From positions 1 through 53,695 of the forward strand of contig JAJDZJ010000125.1 of assembly GCA_022824685.1 (NCBI GenBank): a stretch of 53,695 nt of DNA. Reading direction: 5' to 3'. This document shows positions 7,110-16,123 of the stretch, piece after piece (the first letter of the stretch is position 1; every line of letters starts with the position of its first letter). The translations under genes were made by a program, and so were the position numbers. This DNA is from Caldilineaceae bacterium (GTDB taxonomy: Bacteria; Chloroflexota; Anaerolineae; Caldilineales; Caldilineaceae). The notes beneath the pieces are model-generated. The model was not told the origin of the DNA. It was given only the letters and a program-made list of their open reading frames with translations, and ran no database searches.

Positions 7110-9764
7110 TCACTTCAGAACTGAACTGACACCGGAGGCGCTAACGCTCACCTCCAGGAGTTCGGCTCCATCCCTCTCTTCGGTCGCAATCCACATACTT
7201 CGTCCATCGCTTCGGATGGACACCCTTCCTTCACTGTCATTACGAAGAACCAGCCGCCCATCCAGAATCGCCAAGACCTCTGGGTCAGGGTGGCCGTAGC
7301 GGTTCCCCTCCCCGACTTGAATGACCGCGACGCTGGGGGCGACGGATGCGACAAACGCCGGGCTGGTGCTCTGTCCGCTGCCATGGTGCCCGACCTTGAG
7401 CACGTGCGCGGCCAGCGGCAGGCCCGCCTCCAGCAATGCCTCCTCGCTGGGGCGCCCAACATCGCCCGTCAACAGCGCCGTGAATTCACCGTATACAAGC
7501 TTTAACACCAGCGAGCGCTCATTCTTGTCATTCTCATCAAGTCCGCTCAGTTCCTCTTCCCGCGGCGGCCACAGTGCCCACAGCGCGACGCCGTCGCCCA
7601 GGTCCATCCACGCGCCCTGCTGCATGCCCGTCACCGGCACATTTTCCACATCCAAGGCCGATACCCAGAGCTGTGAATCCTCGCTGCCCAGTGAATTCCC
7701 GCTGATAAAGGCCCGCCCGACTTTGAACCGCCCCGGCAGTTCGACCTGGCCGCCAATGTGGTCCCAGTCGGGGTGCGTTACGATCGCATAGTCAATGTGC
7801 CGGTCCCAGAACGGCATCACCGCGCCCAGTTCGGCAAACATCTGCTGGCTGTCGTCGCCGCCGTCGATCAGCACCTGCCGTCCACTTGGCGTCTGGATAA
7901 ATATGCCGTCTCCCTGGCCCACGTCCAGAAAATGGAGATGTAGTTGACCGTCTGGCTGCGTAAGCGCAAACCACCACAGTAGCCCTGCCGCCGCAGCCAG
8001 AATGCCATACATCCACTTCGGAGCTGCTTGCAGCCGCCGGGTTCCCTGCATGGCGGCCAGATCCTCTTCGTCTCTTGAATCAGAGAAAGTGACTAATCCT
8101 CGCCAAAGTCCGTTGAGAGCGTCCCCTATCGATCTTCGCCAATACAGTCCCAGAATGGCAGCGTACGTGAGGGCCAGGGAGCCCCCGCCGAACCAGCCGA
8201 TCTCTACACTGCCGCCTTCGAAAGTCGCGTTCCAATTTACGATCATCGTTGTCCACCTCAGGCAGGCGAAAGGGATATAGAGAAGGTACTGCGCGATCAG
8301 ACCCAGCCCCGACAACCCCGCTATTAGCCCCAGACCGCCAAAGATCATGATCCAGGGCTGGACCGGAGCGATCAGCAGATTCGTGAGCAAACTGACCAGG
8401 CTGAGACGCCCAAAATAGTAGACAATCATTGGAAATGTCGTTGCGCTGGCCGCGACCGTCATCAGGAGACCGTCCCGTACCAGGTCGCTGACCGATCTGG
8501 GCATAAGAAACTCCGCCTGCAGCACCTCGGGCGCCGCGTTTCGCCGCCGCAGGGCCCTCACTGTCTTCCGCAAAAATGCGTTGAAGCCGTCGGTCATGGC
8601 AGGCCCGATCAGAATCAGGCCGACTGTGGCCGCGCTGCTGAGTTGGAAACCAACATCCCAAAGCATGAGAGGATTCCACAGCGTCATCGCCCAGCAGGCC
8701 GCGGCCAGACTCACCAGCGCCGTACTCTGACGCCCCAGCACCGTCGCCCCCGCGAACAGGCCGCCCATCAATGCGGCGCGCATGACGGCGGCATCACCGC
8801 CGACCAGCAGAGTGTACAGAGCCAACCCCCCAATCGCGGGAAAGAAAGCCCCGCGTCTGCCAAACAGCCTGACACCCAGCGCCATCAGTACACCCGTCAC
8901 CAGCGCGACATTGCTGCCGCTGATTACGATCACGTGACTAGCCCCAGTCAGGTTGAACTTCTCGTAAAGCTCCTGTGGAATGCCGGCCTCAATGCCCAGT
9001 ATCATTCCATTGGCCAGCGCGGCATACGGTTCAGGAAGCAGTCGGTTCAGCAGACTCTCTCCCCTTTGGCGCAATCCATAGACAAACTGAAGCAGAACTC
9101 CCCCGCGCAGCATGCCCGGCAGCGGCTCGACACGCGGGCGTAGCATCAAGCTGTGAATCTGTTTGCGCGCCAGGTAGGCCCGGTAATCAAAACCCTCGAA
9201 GACGGGCGGTTCCGTTAACTGGCCTCGAACGCGTACGCTTTCGCCGAATCCAAAACGGTAGACGTTGCCAGTCTGCAAGCGCAGGCGGCCATCGACCCTT
9301 TCCCTGCCGCCGTCTATCACCAGCGACTCCACTTCGATGTCCAGCCGCTGACTGCCCTCCATTACGATTGGATAGCTCGCGACGTACCCGTCCACAACCA
9401 TCTGGGGGGCGCTTCTGCCTTCCTCCTGGTTGTAGAATGCTAGGTCGGCTGGTGAGTGACATGGCTGAGGAGGCTGCGACCCGAGGCGAAGAACGCCGCA
9501 AAGGGCGGCCAGAGCCGCGCATCCAACCAGCCAGCTCGAAGGGGTCGAGCGCGGGGGGATGAACCCGGCGTCTGCCGGCCAACGCATTGGCCCCGGAGCG
9601 TCTCCTTTGGTCTTGGCATCCATCCACAGTCCCACCGGGATCAGAGCCAGCGCGGTGAGCCAATATGTGTCGCCGATCCCGCAACCAAACCATCCCTGGC
9701 GCCAGAGGATCTGGCCGGCAGCGATTCCCGCTAGATAGGCTATCGTGAGAGTGAGAAGCTTCAT
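7110..9764 (-). CDS. comEC: ComEC/Rec2-type DNA uptake channel protein
   Basis: ComEC forms the inner-membrane channel through which single-stranded DNA enters during natural transformation. The 884-residue product has the full domain order: N-terminal membrane helices with a DUF4131/OB-like region, the multi-pass Competence domain (SGSNVALVTGVLMALGVR region, PVQPWIMIFGGLGLIAGLSG), and a C-terminal metallo-beta-lactamase domain with LHFLDVGQGDGIFIQTPSG and the metal motif THPDWDHIGG. The length is typical for an intact protein. The start at 9764 (MKLLTLTIAYLAGI) places the first membrane helix at the N-terminus, as in the family; an ATG at 9836 would add 24 polar residues, and neither has a strong ribosome binding site. 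No other competence gene is nearby. Confidence 0.93.
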   Translation of the reverse strand: MKLLTLTIAYLAGIAAGQILWRQGWFGCGIGDTYWLTALALIPVGLWMDAKTKGDAPGPMRWPADAGFIPPRSTPSSWLVGCAALAALCGVLRLGSQPPQPCHSPADLAFYNQEEGRSAPQMVVDGYVASYPIVMEGSQRLDIEVESLVIDGGRERVDGRLRLQTGNVYRFGFGESVRVRGQLTEPPVFEGFDYRAYLARKQIHSLMLRPRVEPLPGMLRGGVLLQFVYGLRQRGESLLNRLLPEPYAALANGMILGIEAGIPQELYEKFNLTGASHVIVISGSNVALVTGVLMALGVRLFGRRGAFFPAIGGLALYTLLVGGDAAVMRAALMGGLFAGATVLGRQSTALVSLAAACWAMTLWNPLMLWDVGFQLSSAATVGLILIGPAMTDGFNAFLRKTVRALRRRNAAPEVLQAEFLMPRSVSDLVRDGLLMTVAASATTFPMIVYYFGRLSLVSLLTNLLIAPVQPWIMIFGGLGLIAGLSGLGLIAQYLLYIPFACLRWTTMIVNWNATFEGGSVEIGWFGGGSLALTYAAILGLYWRRSIGDALNGLWRGLVTFSDSRDEEDLAAMQGTRRLQAAPKWMYGILAAAAGLLWWFALTQPDGQLHLHFLDVGQGDGIFIQTPSGRQVLIDGGDDSQQMFAELGAVMPFWDRHIDYAIVTHPDWDHIGGQVELPGRFKVGRAFISGNSLGSEDSQLWVSALDVENVPVTGMQQGAWMDLGDGVALWALWPPREEELSGLDENDKNERSLVLKLVYGEFTALLTGDVGRPSEEALLEAGLPLAAHVLKVGHHGSGQSTSPAFVASVAPSVAVIQVGEGNRYGHPDPEVLAILDGRLVLRNDSEGRVSIRSDGRSMWIATEERDGAELLEVSVSASGVSSVLK

Positions 9765-9980
9765 CCGGTCCAGCCATTGGGGTCGGTGGGGCCAGACCTG
9801 GTCGCCGGCAACCTGAGCGTCACTATCATACACCACACTGGCCGCAGGCCCGATCCCAAATCCAAACCGAAAATAGGCCCTGCCGTTTTCGTCTCGTCTG
9901 AACTTATGGTATAACTTAACCGGAGTAGGCTCCCTATGAATCTTCCATTGTGATTAACGCGATGCCCTCGTAACCTTACC

Positions 9981-9990
9981 CTGTATACAG
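9981..9990. promoter_or_regulatory. Palindrome upstream of the Mo-hydroxylase operon
   Basis: CTGTATACAG is a perfect 10-bp palindrome 56 nt upstream of the operon's first start codon. It contains TATACA, a possible -10 element, but no convincing -35 is correctly spaced. It may be an operator or chance. The 9765-10045 region is otherwise a divergent intergenic stretch. Confidence 0.3.
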
Positions 9991-10045
9991 TAGACATTTT
10001 GCGAACAGAATTATCAACAAGCGAACCCATCGAGGAGGTAGTTCT

Positions 10046-10957
10046 TTGCAAGCAATCGATTTTGTAGCACCAACAAGTGTGGACGAGGCAATCTCGGCAC
10101 TCGCTGCCGGGAGCGGCATGGCCCGGCCGCTGAGCGGCGGCACGGACCTGATCGCTCAGCTTCAGGAAGGGCGTCTTACACTGGACACGGTCGTCGATTT
10201 GAAGCGAATCCCCGAACTGATGGCGATTTCGATCAGCAGCGACGGCTTGACCTTGGGCGCTTCCGTTTCATGCCATTCGATCAACAACAACCAGGCGATT
10301 CGCGACGCCTACCCGGCTCTGATCGACTCAACGCATCTGATCGGCGGCACCCAAATTCAGGGGCGCGCCAGTCTCGGCGGCAACCTGTGCAACTCTTCTC
10401 CTGCCGCCGATTCGATTCCGAATCTGATCGCCCACAGCGTCACATGCCACATTGCCGGCCCCAACGGGCGCCGCACAGTCCCGGTCGAAGAGTTCTGTAC
10501 CGCGCCGGGCCGCAATGTACTCGAGAACGGCGAGTTCCTCGTCGCGTTGGAGTTCCCCGCCCCGCCCGCGAATTTCGGCGCCGCCTACCTGCGCTTCATC
10601 CCGCGCAATGAAATGGACATCGCCGTCGTCGGCGCCGGCGCCGACGTCGTCTTGAGCGACGACGGCAGTACGATCCAGTCCGCTCGCGTTTCAATTGGCG
10701 CTGTCGCGCCAACACCCCTGTTTGTGCAGGAAGCGGGTGACGCGCTGGCCGGTGAGCCGGTCTCAGAAGAGACGCTGGCCAAGGCCGCTGACCTGGCAAG
10801 AGACGCGGCGCGGCCCATCAGCGACATGCGAGGAACGATCCCCCAGCGCAAGCACCTGTCAGGCGTTCTGACACAGCGCGCCCTGCGCATCGCGATCGAC
10901 CGGGCACGAGGCACCAAAACCGTTGACGAACTTGGGAGACTGAATGGACATGGCTAA
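10046..10957 (+). CDS. FAD-binding subunit of a xanthine dehydrogenase/CODH-type molybdenum hydroxylase
   Basis: This 303-residue protein is the medium, FAD-carrying subunit (CoxM/XdhB family) that passes electrons from the Fe-S clusters to an acceptor. FAD-binding segments are visible: RPLSGGTDLIAQLQEG near the N-terminus and TQIQGRASLGGNLCNSSPAAD in the middle. The C-terminal CO_deh_flav_C region follows (GAGADVVLS through SDMRGTIPQRKHLSGVL). The start is a TTG at 10046, supported by a strong AGGAGG at 10033-10038 with 7-nt spacing and by the family-typical beginning (IDFVAPTSVDEA). It overlaps the next gene by 14 nt, indicating translational coupling. Confidence 0.93.
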   Translation: MQAIDFVAPTSVDEAISALAAGSGMARPLSGGTDLIAQLQEGRLTLDTVVDLKRIPELMAISISSDGLTLGASVSCHSINNNQAIRDAYPALIDSTHLIGGTQIQGRASLGGNLCNSSPAADSIPNLIAHSVTCHIAGPNGRRTVPVEEFCTAPGRNVLENGEFLVALEFPAPPANFGAAYLRFIPRNEMDIAVVGAGADVVLSDDGSTIQSARVSIGAVAPTPLFVQEAGDALAGEPVSEETLAKAADLARDAARPISDMRGTIPQRKHLSGVLTQRALRIAIDRARGTKTVDELGRLNGHG

Positions 10958-11423
10958 AAAGATTGCTGTAACGACAACACTGAACGGCGAAGAATCGATC
11001 TTCCTCTGCGAACCCCGGCAGACGCTGCTGGAAGCGCTGCGGGATAATCTCGGCCTGATCGGTAGCAAAGAAGGCTGCGGCAACGGCAACTGCGGCGCCT
11101 GCAACGTGCTCCTGGATGGCGTGCTCGTCAACTCCTGTCTCGTGCTCGCGCCCGAAGTCGAAGGCCGCGCCGTCGTCACCATCGAAGGCATCGCCGAAGA
11201 CGGCGAACTGCATCCTCTTCAGCAGAAGTTTCTTGAGCATGCCTCGCTGCAATGCGGTATCTGCACGCCGGGGTTCATCGTGTCCGCCAAAGCCCTCTTG
11301 GATGACAATCCCGCTCCCAGCGAGCACGATGTCCGCCTCTGGCTGGCAGGCAATCTCTGCCGCTGCACAGGCTATGACAAGATCGTGCGCGCCGTATTGG
11401 ATGTTGCCGAAGGCGACTCCTAG
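10944..11423 (+). CDS. 2Fe-2S subunit of the molybdenum hydroxylase
   Basis: This small iron-sulfur subunit (159 residues, CoxS/XdhC type) carries two [2Fe-2S] clusters between the Mo cofactor and FAD. The plant-ferredoxin-type cluster ligands are C45, C50, C53 and C65 (KEGCGNGNCGAC, then NSC). The second cluster ligands are C104, C107, C139 and C141 (QCGICTPG and NLCRCTGYD). All eight cysteines are present. The start overlaps the end of the FAD subunit; an internal ATG 6 nt further on is an alternative. The Mo subunit gene begins 18 nt after the stop. Confidence 0.96.
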   Translation: MDMAKKIAVTTTLNGEESIFLCEPRQTLLEALRDNLGLIGSKEGCGNGNCGACNVLLDGVLVNSCLVLAPEVEGRAVVTIEGIAEDGELHPLQQKFLEHASLQCGICTPGFIVSAKALLDDNPAPSEHDVRLWLAGNLCRCTGYDKIVRAVLDVAEGDS

Positions 11424-11441
11424 CGCCGAGGAGAAAATCAA

Positions 11442-13766
11442 ATGGCCAGCACGAAACAGAATGGTACCGCGAATCTGGCCGCAAACGGCCAGAACGGCTA
11501 CAAGGTCATCGGCACACGACCTGTGAGGCCGGACGGCGTGGACAAAGTGACCGGTCGCGCCGTCTACGCCGCCGATGTGCAGATGACCGGGCTCCTGCAC
11601 GGACATGTCCTGCGCAGCCCCCACGCGCATGCCCGCATCCGGTCCATCGATACAAGCAAAGCCGAGGCCCTTCCGGGCGTGCGCGCCGTCGTCACCGCCG
11701 CCGACCTGCCGGTCGCCGAGGACAAAATCGAAGACCTGGGTGAAGGCGCCATCAACCTGAAATATCTGAGCGACAACATCCTGGCCCACGAAAAGGCCCT
11801 TTACCACGGCCATGCCGTCGCCGGCGTGGCAGCAGTCAACCCGCATATCGCCGAAGAAGCCGCCGCTCTGATCGAAGTCGACTACGAGCCGCTCCCTCCC
11901 GTGATGACCGTAGACGACGCCCTGGCTGACGATGCGCCAATCCTGCTGGAAACGCTGCGCACTGACTCCATGGGCGAAATCGGCTCTGAACAGACCAATC
12001 TGGCCTCCTTCTTCCGCCATCAACGCGGCGACCTCGAAGCCGGTTTTGCCGACGCCGAGCTCGTCGTCGATCGCACTTTCCGCACCGAGACGGTCCACCA
12101 GGGCTATATTGAACCCCATGCCGCCACCGCCCTGTACAGCGCAGACGGCCAGATCACCATCTGGACCAGCACGCAGGGCTCCTTCGCTGTGCGCGGCCAG
12201 GTCTGTGAAATCCTGCAAATCCCCGTCTCCCGTCTCAAGGTCGTACCCACCGAAATCGGCGGCGGCTTCGGGGGCAAAATCAACGTCTATGTCGAGCCGG
12301 TCGCCGTCCTGCTCTCGCAAAAAGCAGGCCATGAACCGGTCAAAATCGTGATGAGCCGGGCTGATGTCCTGGCCGCGACCGGACCCACCTCCGGTTCCAA
12401 TATCAGAGTCAAGATCGGTGTCGACAGCGACGGCAAGATCTCTGCCGCCCTCGCAGAGCTCTACTACGAGGCCGGCGCCTATCCCGGTTCACCGGTCGGG
12501 GCCGCCGCTAACGTGAGCCTCGCCCCCTACGCCATCGACAACCTGCAGGTGGACGGCTATGACATCATTGTCAACCGTCCTCGCAGCGCGGCCTACCGCG
12601 CGCCAGGCGGAACCAATGTTGCCTTCGCCGTCGAGAGCGTCGTCGATGAACTCGCCGAAGAACTCGGCATGGACCCTGCCGAGTTCCGCATCCTCAACGG
12701 GGCCAAAGAGAACGATCGCCGGCCGGACGGCGTGCAGTACGCACGCATCGGCCAGATCGAAACCGTGGAAGCCATCAAGGAGTCCGACCACTACCAGTCG
12801 TCGCTCGAAGGCAACTATCGCGGCCGCGGCATCGCCTCCGGATACTGGAATAATTGGGGCGGCCAGTCTAGCGCCACCGCCGTCCTGAATCCCGACGGCA
12901 CCGTCAATCTCAACGAGGCCTCTACCGATATCGGCGGTACCCGCGCCTCAATCGCCATGCAGCTGGCCGAAGCGATGGAAATCGACTATGAGCAGGTGAA
13001 GGCACGCGTCGTCGACACCGATACCGTCTCCTACAACGACGTGACCGGCGGCAGCCGCACTACATTCGCCACCGGCCTGGCCGCATACAATCTCGGCCAG
13101 CAGCTCAAGAAAGAGATGAAGCGCCGTCTCGCCGAACACTGGGATGTCGAACCCAGCGAAGTCAGCTACGAAGATGGCGCGTTCAACGCCGGCGACGAGA
13201 GCTTGCCCTTTGTCGAAGCCGCCGGCTTGGTGCAGCGGGAAGAGCCGCTGATGGCCAGTTCAACCGTCCATCCACAGGACTTTGGCCCCGGCTTCTCCAC
13301 CCAGTGCGTTGACGTTGAAGTCGACCCCGAAACAGGCAAGATCACGATCCTCCGCTACACTATCGCCCAGGACGTCGGCAAGGCCATTCACCCCTCCTAT
13401 GTGGAAGGACAGATGCAGGGCGGCGTCGCCCAGGGCATCGGCTGGGCCATCAATGAAGAGTACATCTACGATGACGAGGGCCATCTCCTCAACGCCAGCC
13501 TCCTCGACTACCGGATGCCGACCGCGCTCGACCTGCCCATGATCGAAACGATCATGGTGGAGGTGCCCCATCCCGCTCACCCCTACGGCGTGCGCGGCGT
13601 GGGCGAAGTGAACATTGTACCGCCCGCCGGCGCCGTCGCCAATGCCGTCTATCAGGCCACCGGCGTGCGCATGGATAAGCTGCCGATCTCGCCCGCCAAC
13701 CTTCTTGAGGCCATGTGGGCCAAGCAGGCTGAGGAAGCGGCTGAACTGGTTCCCGGAGACGACTGA
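11442..13766 (+). CDS. Molybdopterin-binding catalytic subunit, xanthine dehydrogenase family
   Basis: This large subunit (774 residues) hydroxylates an unknown substrate at a molybdopterin site. Visible family segments include the N-terminal domain PVRPDGVDKVTGRAVYAADV, the cofactor loop GGGFGGKINVYVEPVAV, and the catalytic glutamate E722 in GVRGVGEVN. The active-site loop is AYRAPGGT at residues 384-391. It is neither the AYxCSFR loop of true (form I) CO dehydrogenase nor the AYRGAGR loop of form II proteins, so annotation as CO dehydrogenase is not supported. The substrate may be a purine, aldehyde or heteroaromatic compound. The gene lies in an operon with its FAD and Fe-S partners and a MoaD-like gene 2 nt downstream. 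Confidence 0.93.
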   Translation: MASTKQNGTANLAANGQNGYKVIGTRPVRPDGVDKVTGRAVYAADVQMTGLLHGHVLRSPHAHARIRSIDTSKAEALPGVRAVVTAADLPVAEDKIEDLGEGAINLKYLSDNILAHEKALYHGHAVAGVAAVNPHIAEEAAALIEVDYEPLPPVMTVDDALADDAPILLETLRTDSMGEIGSEQTNLASFFRHQRGDLEAGFADAELVVDRTFRTETVHQGYIEPHAATALYSADGQITIWTSTQGSFAVRGQVCEILQIPVSRLKVVPTEIGGGFGGKINVYVEPVAVLLSQKAGHEPVKIVMSRADVLAATGPTSGSNIRVKIGVDSDGKISAALAELYYEAGAYPGSPVGAAANVSLAPYAIDNLQVDGYDIIVNRPRSAAYRAPGGTNVAFAVESVVDELAEELGMDPAEFRILNGAKENDRRPDGVQYARIGQIETVEAIKESDHYQSSLEGNYRGRGIASGYWNNWGGQSSATAVLNPDGTVNLNEASTDIGGTRASIAMQLAEAMEIDYEQVKARVVDTDTVSYNDVTGGSRTTFATGLAAYNLGQQLKKEMKRRLAEHWDVEPSEVSYEDGAFNAGDESLPFVEAAGLVQREEPLMASSTVHPQDFGPGFSTQCVDVEVDPETGKITILRYTIAQDVGKAIHPSYVEGQMQGGVAQGIGWAINEEYIYDDEGHLLNASLLDYRMPTALDLPMIETIMVEVPHPAHPYGVRGVGEVNIVPPAGAVANAVYQATGVRMDKLPISPANLLEAMWAKQAEEAAELVPGDD

Positions 13767-13768
13767 GC

Positions 13769-14047
13769 GTGGCCAAAGTCTGGATCCCGCCACTGATGCG
13801 CTCACTCACCGACGGCCAGCAGATCGTCGACGTTGAGGGCGAATCGGTGCGAGAGCTTGTCGCTGCCCTGGATGAGCGTTTCCCAGGTGTTGCCGACCGT
13901 ATCATCGATGAAGGGCGCATCAGGCCCGGCTGGACGGTCGCGGTCGATGGCGCAGTGCAGAATCGCGGGCTGCGCGCTGCCGTCGGGCCCGACAGCGAAG
14001 TGCATTTCGTTCCCGCGATGACCGGCGGCGACCAACCGCGATCCTGA
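13769..14047 (+). CDS. MoaD/ThiS-like sulfur-carrier protein
   Basis: The 92-residue product has the pattern of a beta-grasp ubiquitin-like sulfur carrier: IPPLMRSLTDG near the start, VRELVAALDERFPG in the helix, and HFVPAMTGG near the end. MoaD and ThiS end in an exposed Gly-Gly that is activated by adenylation; here the Gly-Gly is followed by five residues (DQPRS), so maturation would need trimming, or the protein does not act as a carrier. The GTG at 13769 is 2 nt after the Mo-subunit stop, with GGAG at 13754-13757, implying translational coupling. Position as last gene of a molybdenum-enzyme operon suggests a role in molybdopterin supply or sulfuration; this is inference. Confidence 0.8.
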   Translation: MAKVWIPPLMRSLTDGQQIVDVEGESVRELVAALDERFPGVADRIIDEGRIRPGWTVAVDGAVQNRGLRAAVGPDSEVHFVPAMTGGDQPRS

Positions 14048-14187
14048 CGCCGTTCAGCCACCGTTCCCTATTTCAGTTTCCGCGAAATGGGGCAGCGCCT
14101 GCGGACACCGATTTGACCGGACGAACCGCCGACAGAACTGGTCACCATGGGAACGCCATGTTCCTGCCAAAGGAAAACCGGAACAGG

Positions 14188-14228
14188 AGACCCGGCAGCA
14201 GACAGACGCGCTGCCGGGTCTTTCAATT
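14188..14228 (+). terminator. Rho-independent terminator of the Mo-hydroxylase operon
   Basis: AGACCCGGCAGC at 14188-14199 pairs perfectly with GCTGCCGGGTCT at 14210-14221 (12 bp, 10-nt loop), followed by TTCAATT. It lies about 140 nt after the last operon gene and closes that transcription unit. Confidence 0.85.
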
Positions 14229-14303
14229 GGCCCCGAGCCTGTGGCGGCGGTGGGCTGGCCAGTCACCCGGGTGCCATTCTCCACCTTGCCACTCGCGCAA
14301 AAT

Positions 14304-15995
14304 ATGACATCTCGGACCCAAAAGCCTGTCCGCGTCGATGACAGGATTTCCCTCCACTGGCCGCGCAAACGGCTGCGCATTAAACCCTCCCTGCCGGCTG
14401 CGCAGCAGTTGGAATGCTTCTCGCCGCAACGCGCCGGCGCCGAAGAAGGGGGACTGCTCCTTTACGGCGACAATCTCGATGCCCTATCCTGGCTGCTCGC
14501 CAACGGATATGCCGGCAGCGTCCGCCTGATCTACTTGGACCCGCCCTATAACTCGAACCGCGCCTACGCCAGCCGTATTCGTCTGCGCGGGAAAGGACAG
14601 CCCACGCTGGGGGAAGTACCCGCGTACGAGGATGTCTGGCAGCCCGGAGCCTACCTCCAATTCCTGGCCGACCGGCTGCTCCTTTTGCGCCAGCTGCTTC
14701 ACCCTGACGGCACGCTCTGGCTGCACTGCGATTACCGCATGCAGGCGCACCTGCTCCTGCTGCTGTCTGAAATCTTCGGCCCCGAATCCCACCTCAACAC
14801 AGTGTACTGGCGCAGCCAGACGATGCGCGGGGCCAAGGTCCGCTCTCGCTTCTTCCCTAACAGCGCCCAGTCCATCCATATCTTCCGCGCCTCACATCGG
14901 GGCAAGCCCGTCTGGAACGCCCCCAAGCGCGAAGTCGTTCTCTCCGAGAAGGCTGCCGCCGAGCAGTACATGCGTGACGACCACGGCTTCTTCCGCACTT
15001 CAGATCCCGGCGCCTACAGCTTCGAGAGCCTGAAAGCCCTCTTCGATGACGGACGCCTGTACGCCCCCTACGGCGGCAGGGTCGTCATCGACGAAGACAG
15101 CCGGAAAGTCTCCGCCTCCAACGGCGGAAATATCGGCGTGAAGTACTACCTCACCCGAAAAAGCCGCAACCGCTACGTCCTGAACAGGCCGGTGGACAAC
15201 CTGTGGGACGACATCGTCGGGCTTGGCACCGTTCCGGGAGAGGACGAAAACTACCCCACTCAGAAAACGGAAGGGCTGCTCCGGCGCGTACTGGAATCAG
15301 CCAGCCAGCCAGGCGACCTCGTCCTCGACCCCTTTGTCGGCTCCGGCACAACACTGACGGTGGCGCAGCAGCTGGGCTGCAACTGGATTGGCTGTGACAG
15401 CGCCTGGCGCGCAGTGCGCACCTCCGCCTGCCGCCTGAGCCGCTGCTGGACCTCCCAGAATCCAAGCCCTTCTGTCAGCGAAGGTGGCCTCAGTACCGGA
15501 GACCCCCGCGCTGACAACGGCAGTCTTGCCGTGTGCGGGTACTCCATTCTTCGCCTCTCGACCGAAGATTCCCTCCACCCCGGCGCCCCTTGGCAGGAGC
15601 GGCAAGACAACGCCAAGGCCGACATTCTCCTCGAGCGCGCCGCCGACCGCCTGACTATCCGGATAGAAGGATTTCGCAGTCCTCAACTTCATCGCATGGC
15701 TTCCCGCGCGCAAATGCCGCTGCCGCGCGATTGGCGTCGCCAGGTCCGAGCCGTCCTGCTCGATACCGACTTTGACGGCGAAACGCTCCGCCCATCTCAA
15801 ATCGACGCGCCTGCTGGCAAAAACGATCTTGTCGCCGGCGCCTATTCCTCACCGCTGCCTCAGCGCCCCCCAATCCCGGCGGGCGATCCCGCAGACAGGT
15901 ACGTCGCAATCCTGATCGTCGACGTTGCCGGAGAGGAGCATCTCTTCGTCCACCCGCTCCCACCCCGGCAGTCCATCCCACAAGAGAATCTCTGA
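14304..15995 (+). CDS. Orphan DNA methyltransferase, beta-class (Mod-like)
   Basis: This is an adenine-N6 or cytosine-N4 DNA methyltransferase of 563 residues. The catalytic motif IV, DPPYN, is at residues 79-83 and the AdoMet-binding motif I, DPFVGSGTT, at 342-350. The order IV before I defines the beta class, shared with type III Mod subunits. About 200 C-terminal residues match nothing recognised. No restriction endonuclease or Res helicase lies nearby, so it appears solitary. The ATG at 14304 follows a strong terminator and has no clear ribosome binding site; a GTG at 14241 is an alternative. The mutL gene follows after 128 nt. Solitary methyltransferases can regulate transcription or guard against foreign endonucleases; nothing here decides which. 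Confidence 0.88.
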   Translation: MTSRTQKPVRVDDRISLHWPRKRLRIKPSLPAAQQLECFSPQRAGAEEGGLLLYGDNLDALSWLLANGYAGSVRLIYLDPPYNSNRAYASRIRLRGKGQPTLGEVPAYEDVWQPGAYLQFLADRLLLLRQLLHPDGTLWLHCDYRMQAHLLLLLSEIFGPESHLNTVYWRSQTMRGAKVRSRFFPNSAQSIHIFRASHRGKPVWNAPKREVVLSEKAAAEQYMRDDHGFFRTSDPGAYSFESLKALFDDGRLYAPYGGRVVIDEDSRKVSASNGGNIGVKYYLTRKSRNRYVLNRPVDNLWDDIVGLGTVPGEDENYPTQKTEGLLRRVLESASQPGDLVLDPFVGSGTTLTVAQQLGCNWIGCDSAWRAVRTSACRLSRCWTSQNPSPSVSEGGLSTGDPRADNGSLAVCGYSILRLSTEDSLHPGAPWQERQDNAKADILLERAADRLTIRIEGFRSPQLHRMASRAQMPLPRDWRRQVRAVLLDTDFDGETLRPSQIDAPAGKNDLVAGAYSSPLPQRPPIPAGDPADRYVAILIVDVAGEEHLFVHPLPPRQSIPQENL

Positions 15996-16014
15996 CCTCT
16001 CCTCCACCCCGCCA

Positions 16015-16051
16015 CCCACTGCCCACTGCCCACCGTCCACTGACCACTGAA
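16015..16051. repeat. Short CCACTGCC/CCACTGAC tandem repeat before mutL
   Basis: An imperfect run of 7-10-nt units built on CCACTG occupies most of the short methyltransferase-mutL gap. The reverse-complement flavour (GTCAGTGG units) occurs again at 53151-53174, suggesting a dispersed repeat family. Confidence 0.6.
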
Positions 16052-16085
16052 GTCAAATGCTCTGCGCCCCATGCCAACGCTCGCG

Positions 16086-16114
16086 CCGACAATTTCGGGC
16101 GCAAATGGTATACT
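16086..16114 (+). promoter_or_regulatory. Probable mutL promoter giving a leaderless transcript
   Basis: CCGACA at 16086-16091 (4 of 6 -35 matches), a 17-nt spacer, and an extended -10 TG-G-TATACT at 16106-16114 form a good sigma-70-type promoter. The -10 ends 9 nt before the mutL ATG, so transcription would begin almost at the start codon. Confidence 0.55.
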
Positions 16115-16123
16115 TTAGAGACT

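Noticed and set aside
10818..12332. A 504-codon open frame antisense to the molybdenum hydroxylase large subunit
   Set aside because: Same reason: a codon-composition shadow of real genes, with no ribosome binding site or domain.
11442..13766. Aerobic CO dehydrogenase (CoxL)
   Set aside because: The active-site loop AYRAPGGT lacks the CSFR signature of the CO-oxidising form.
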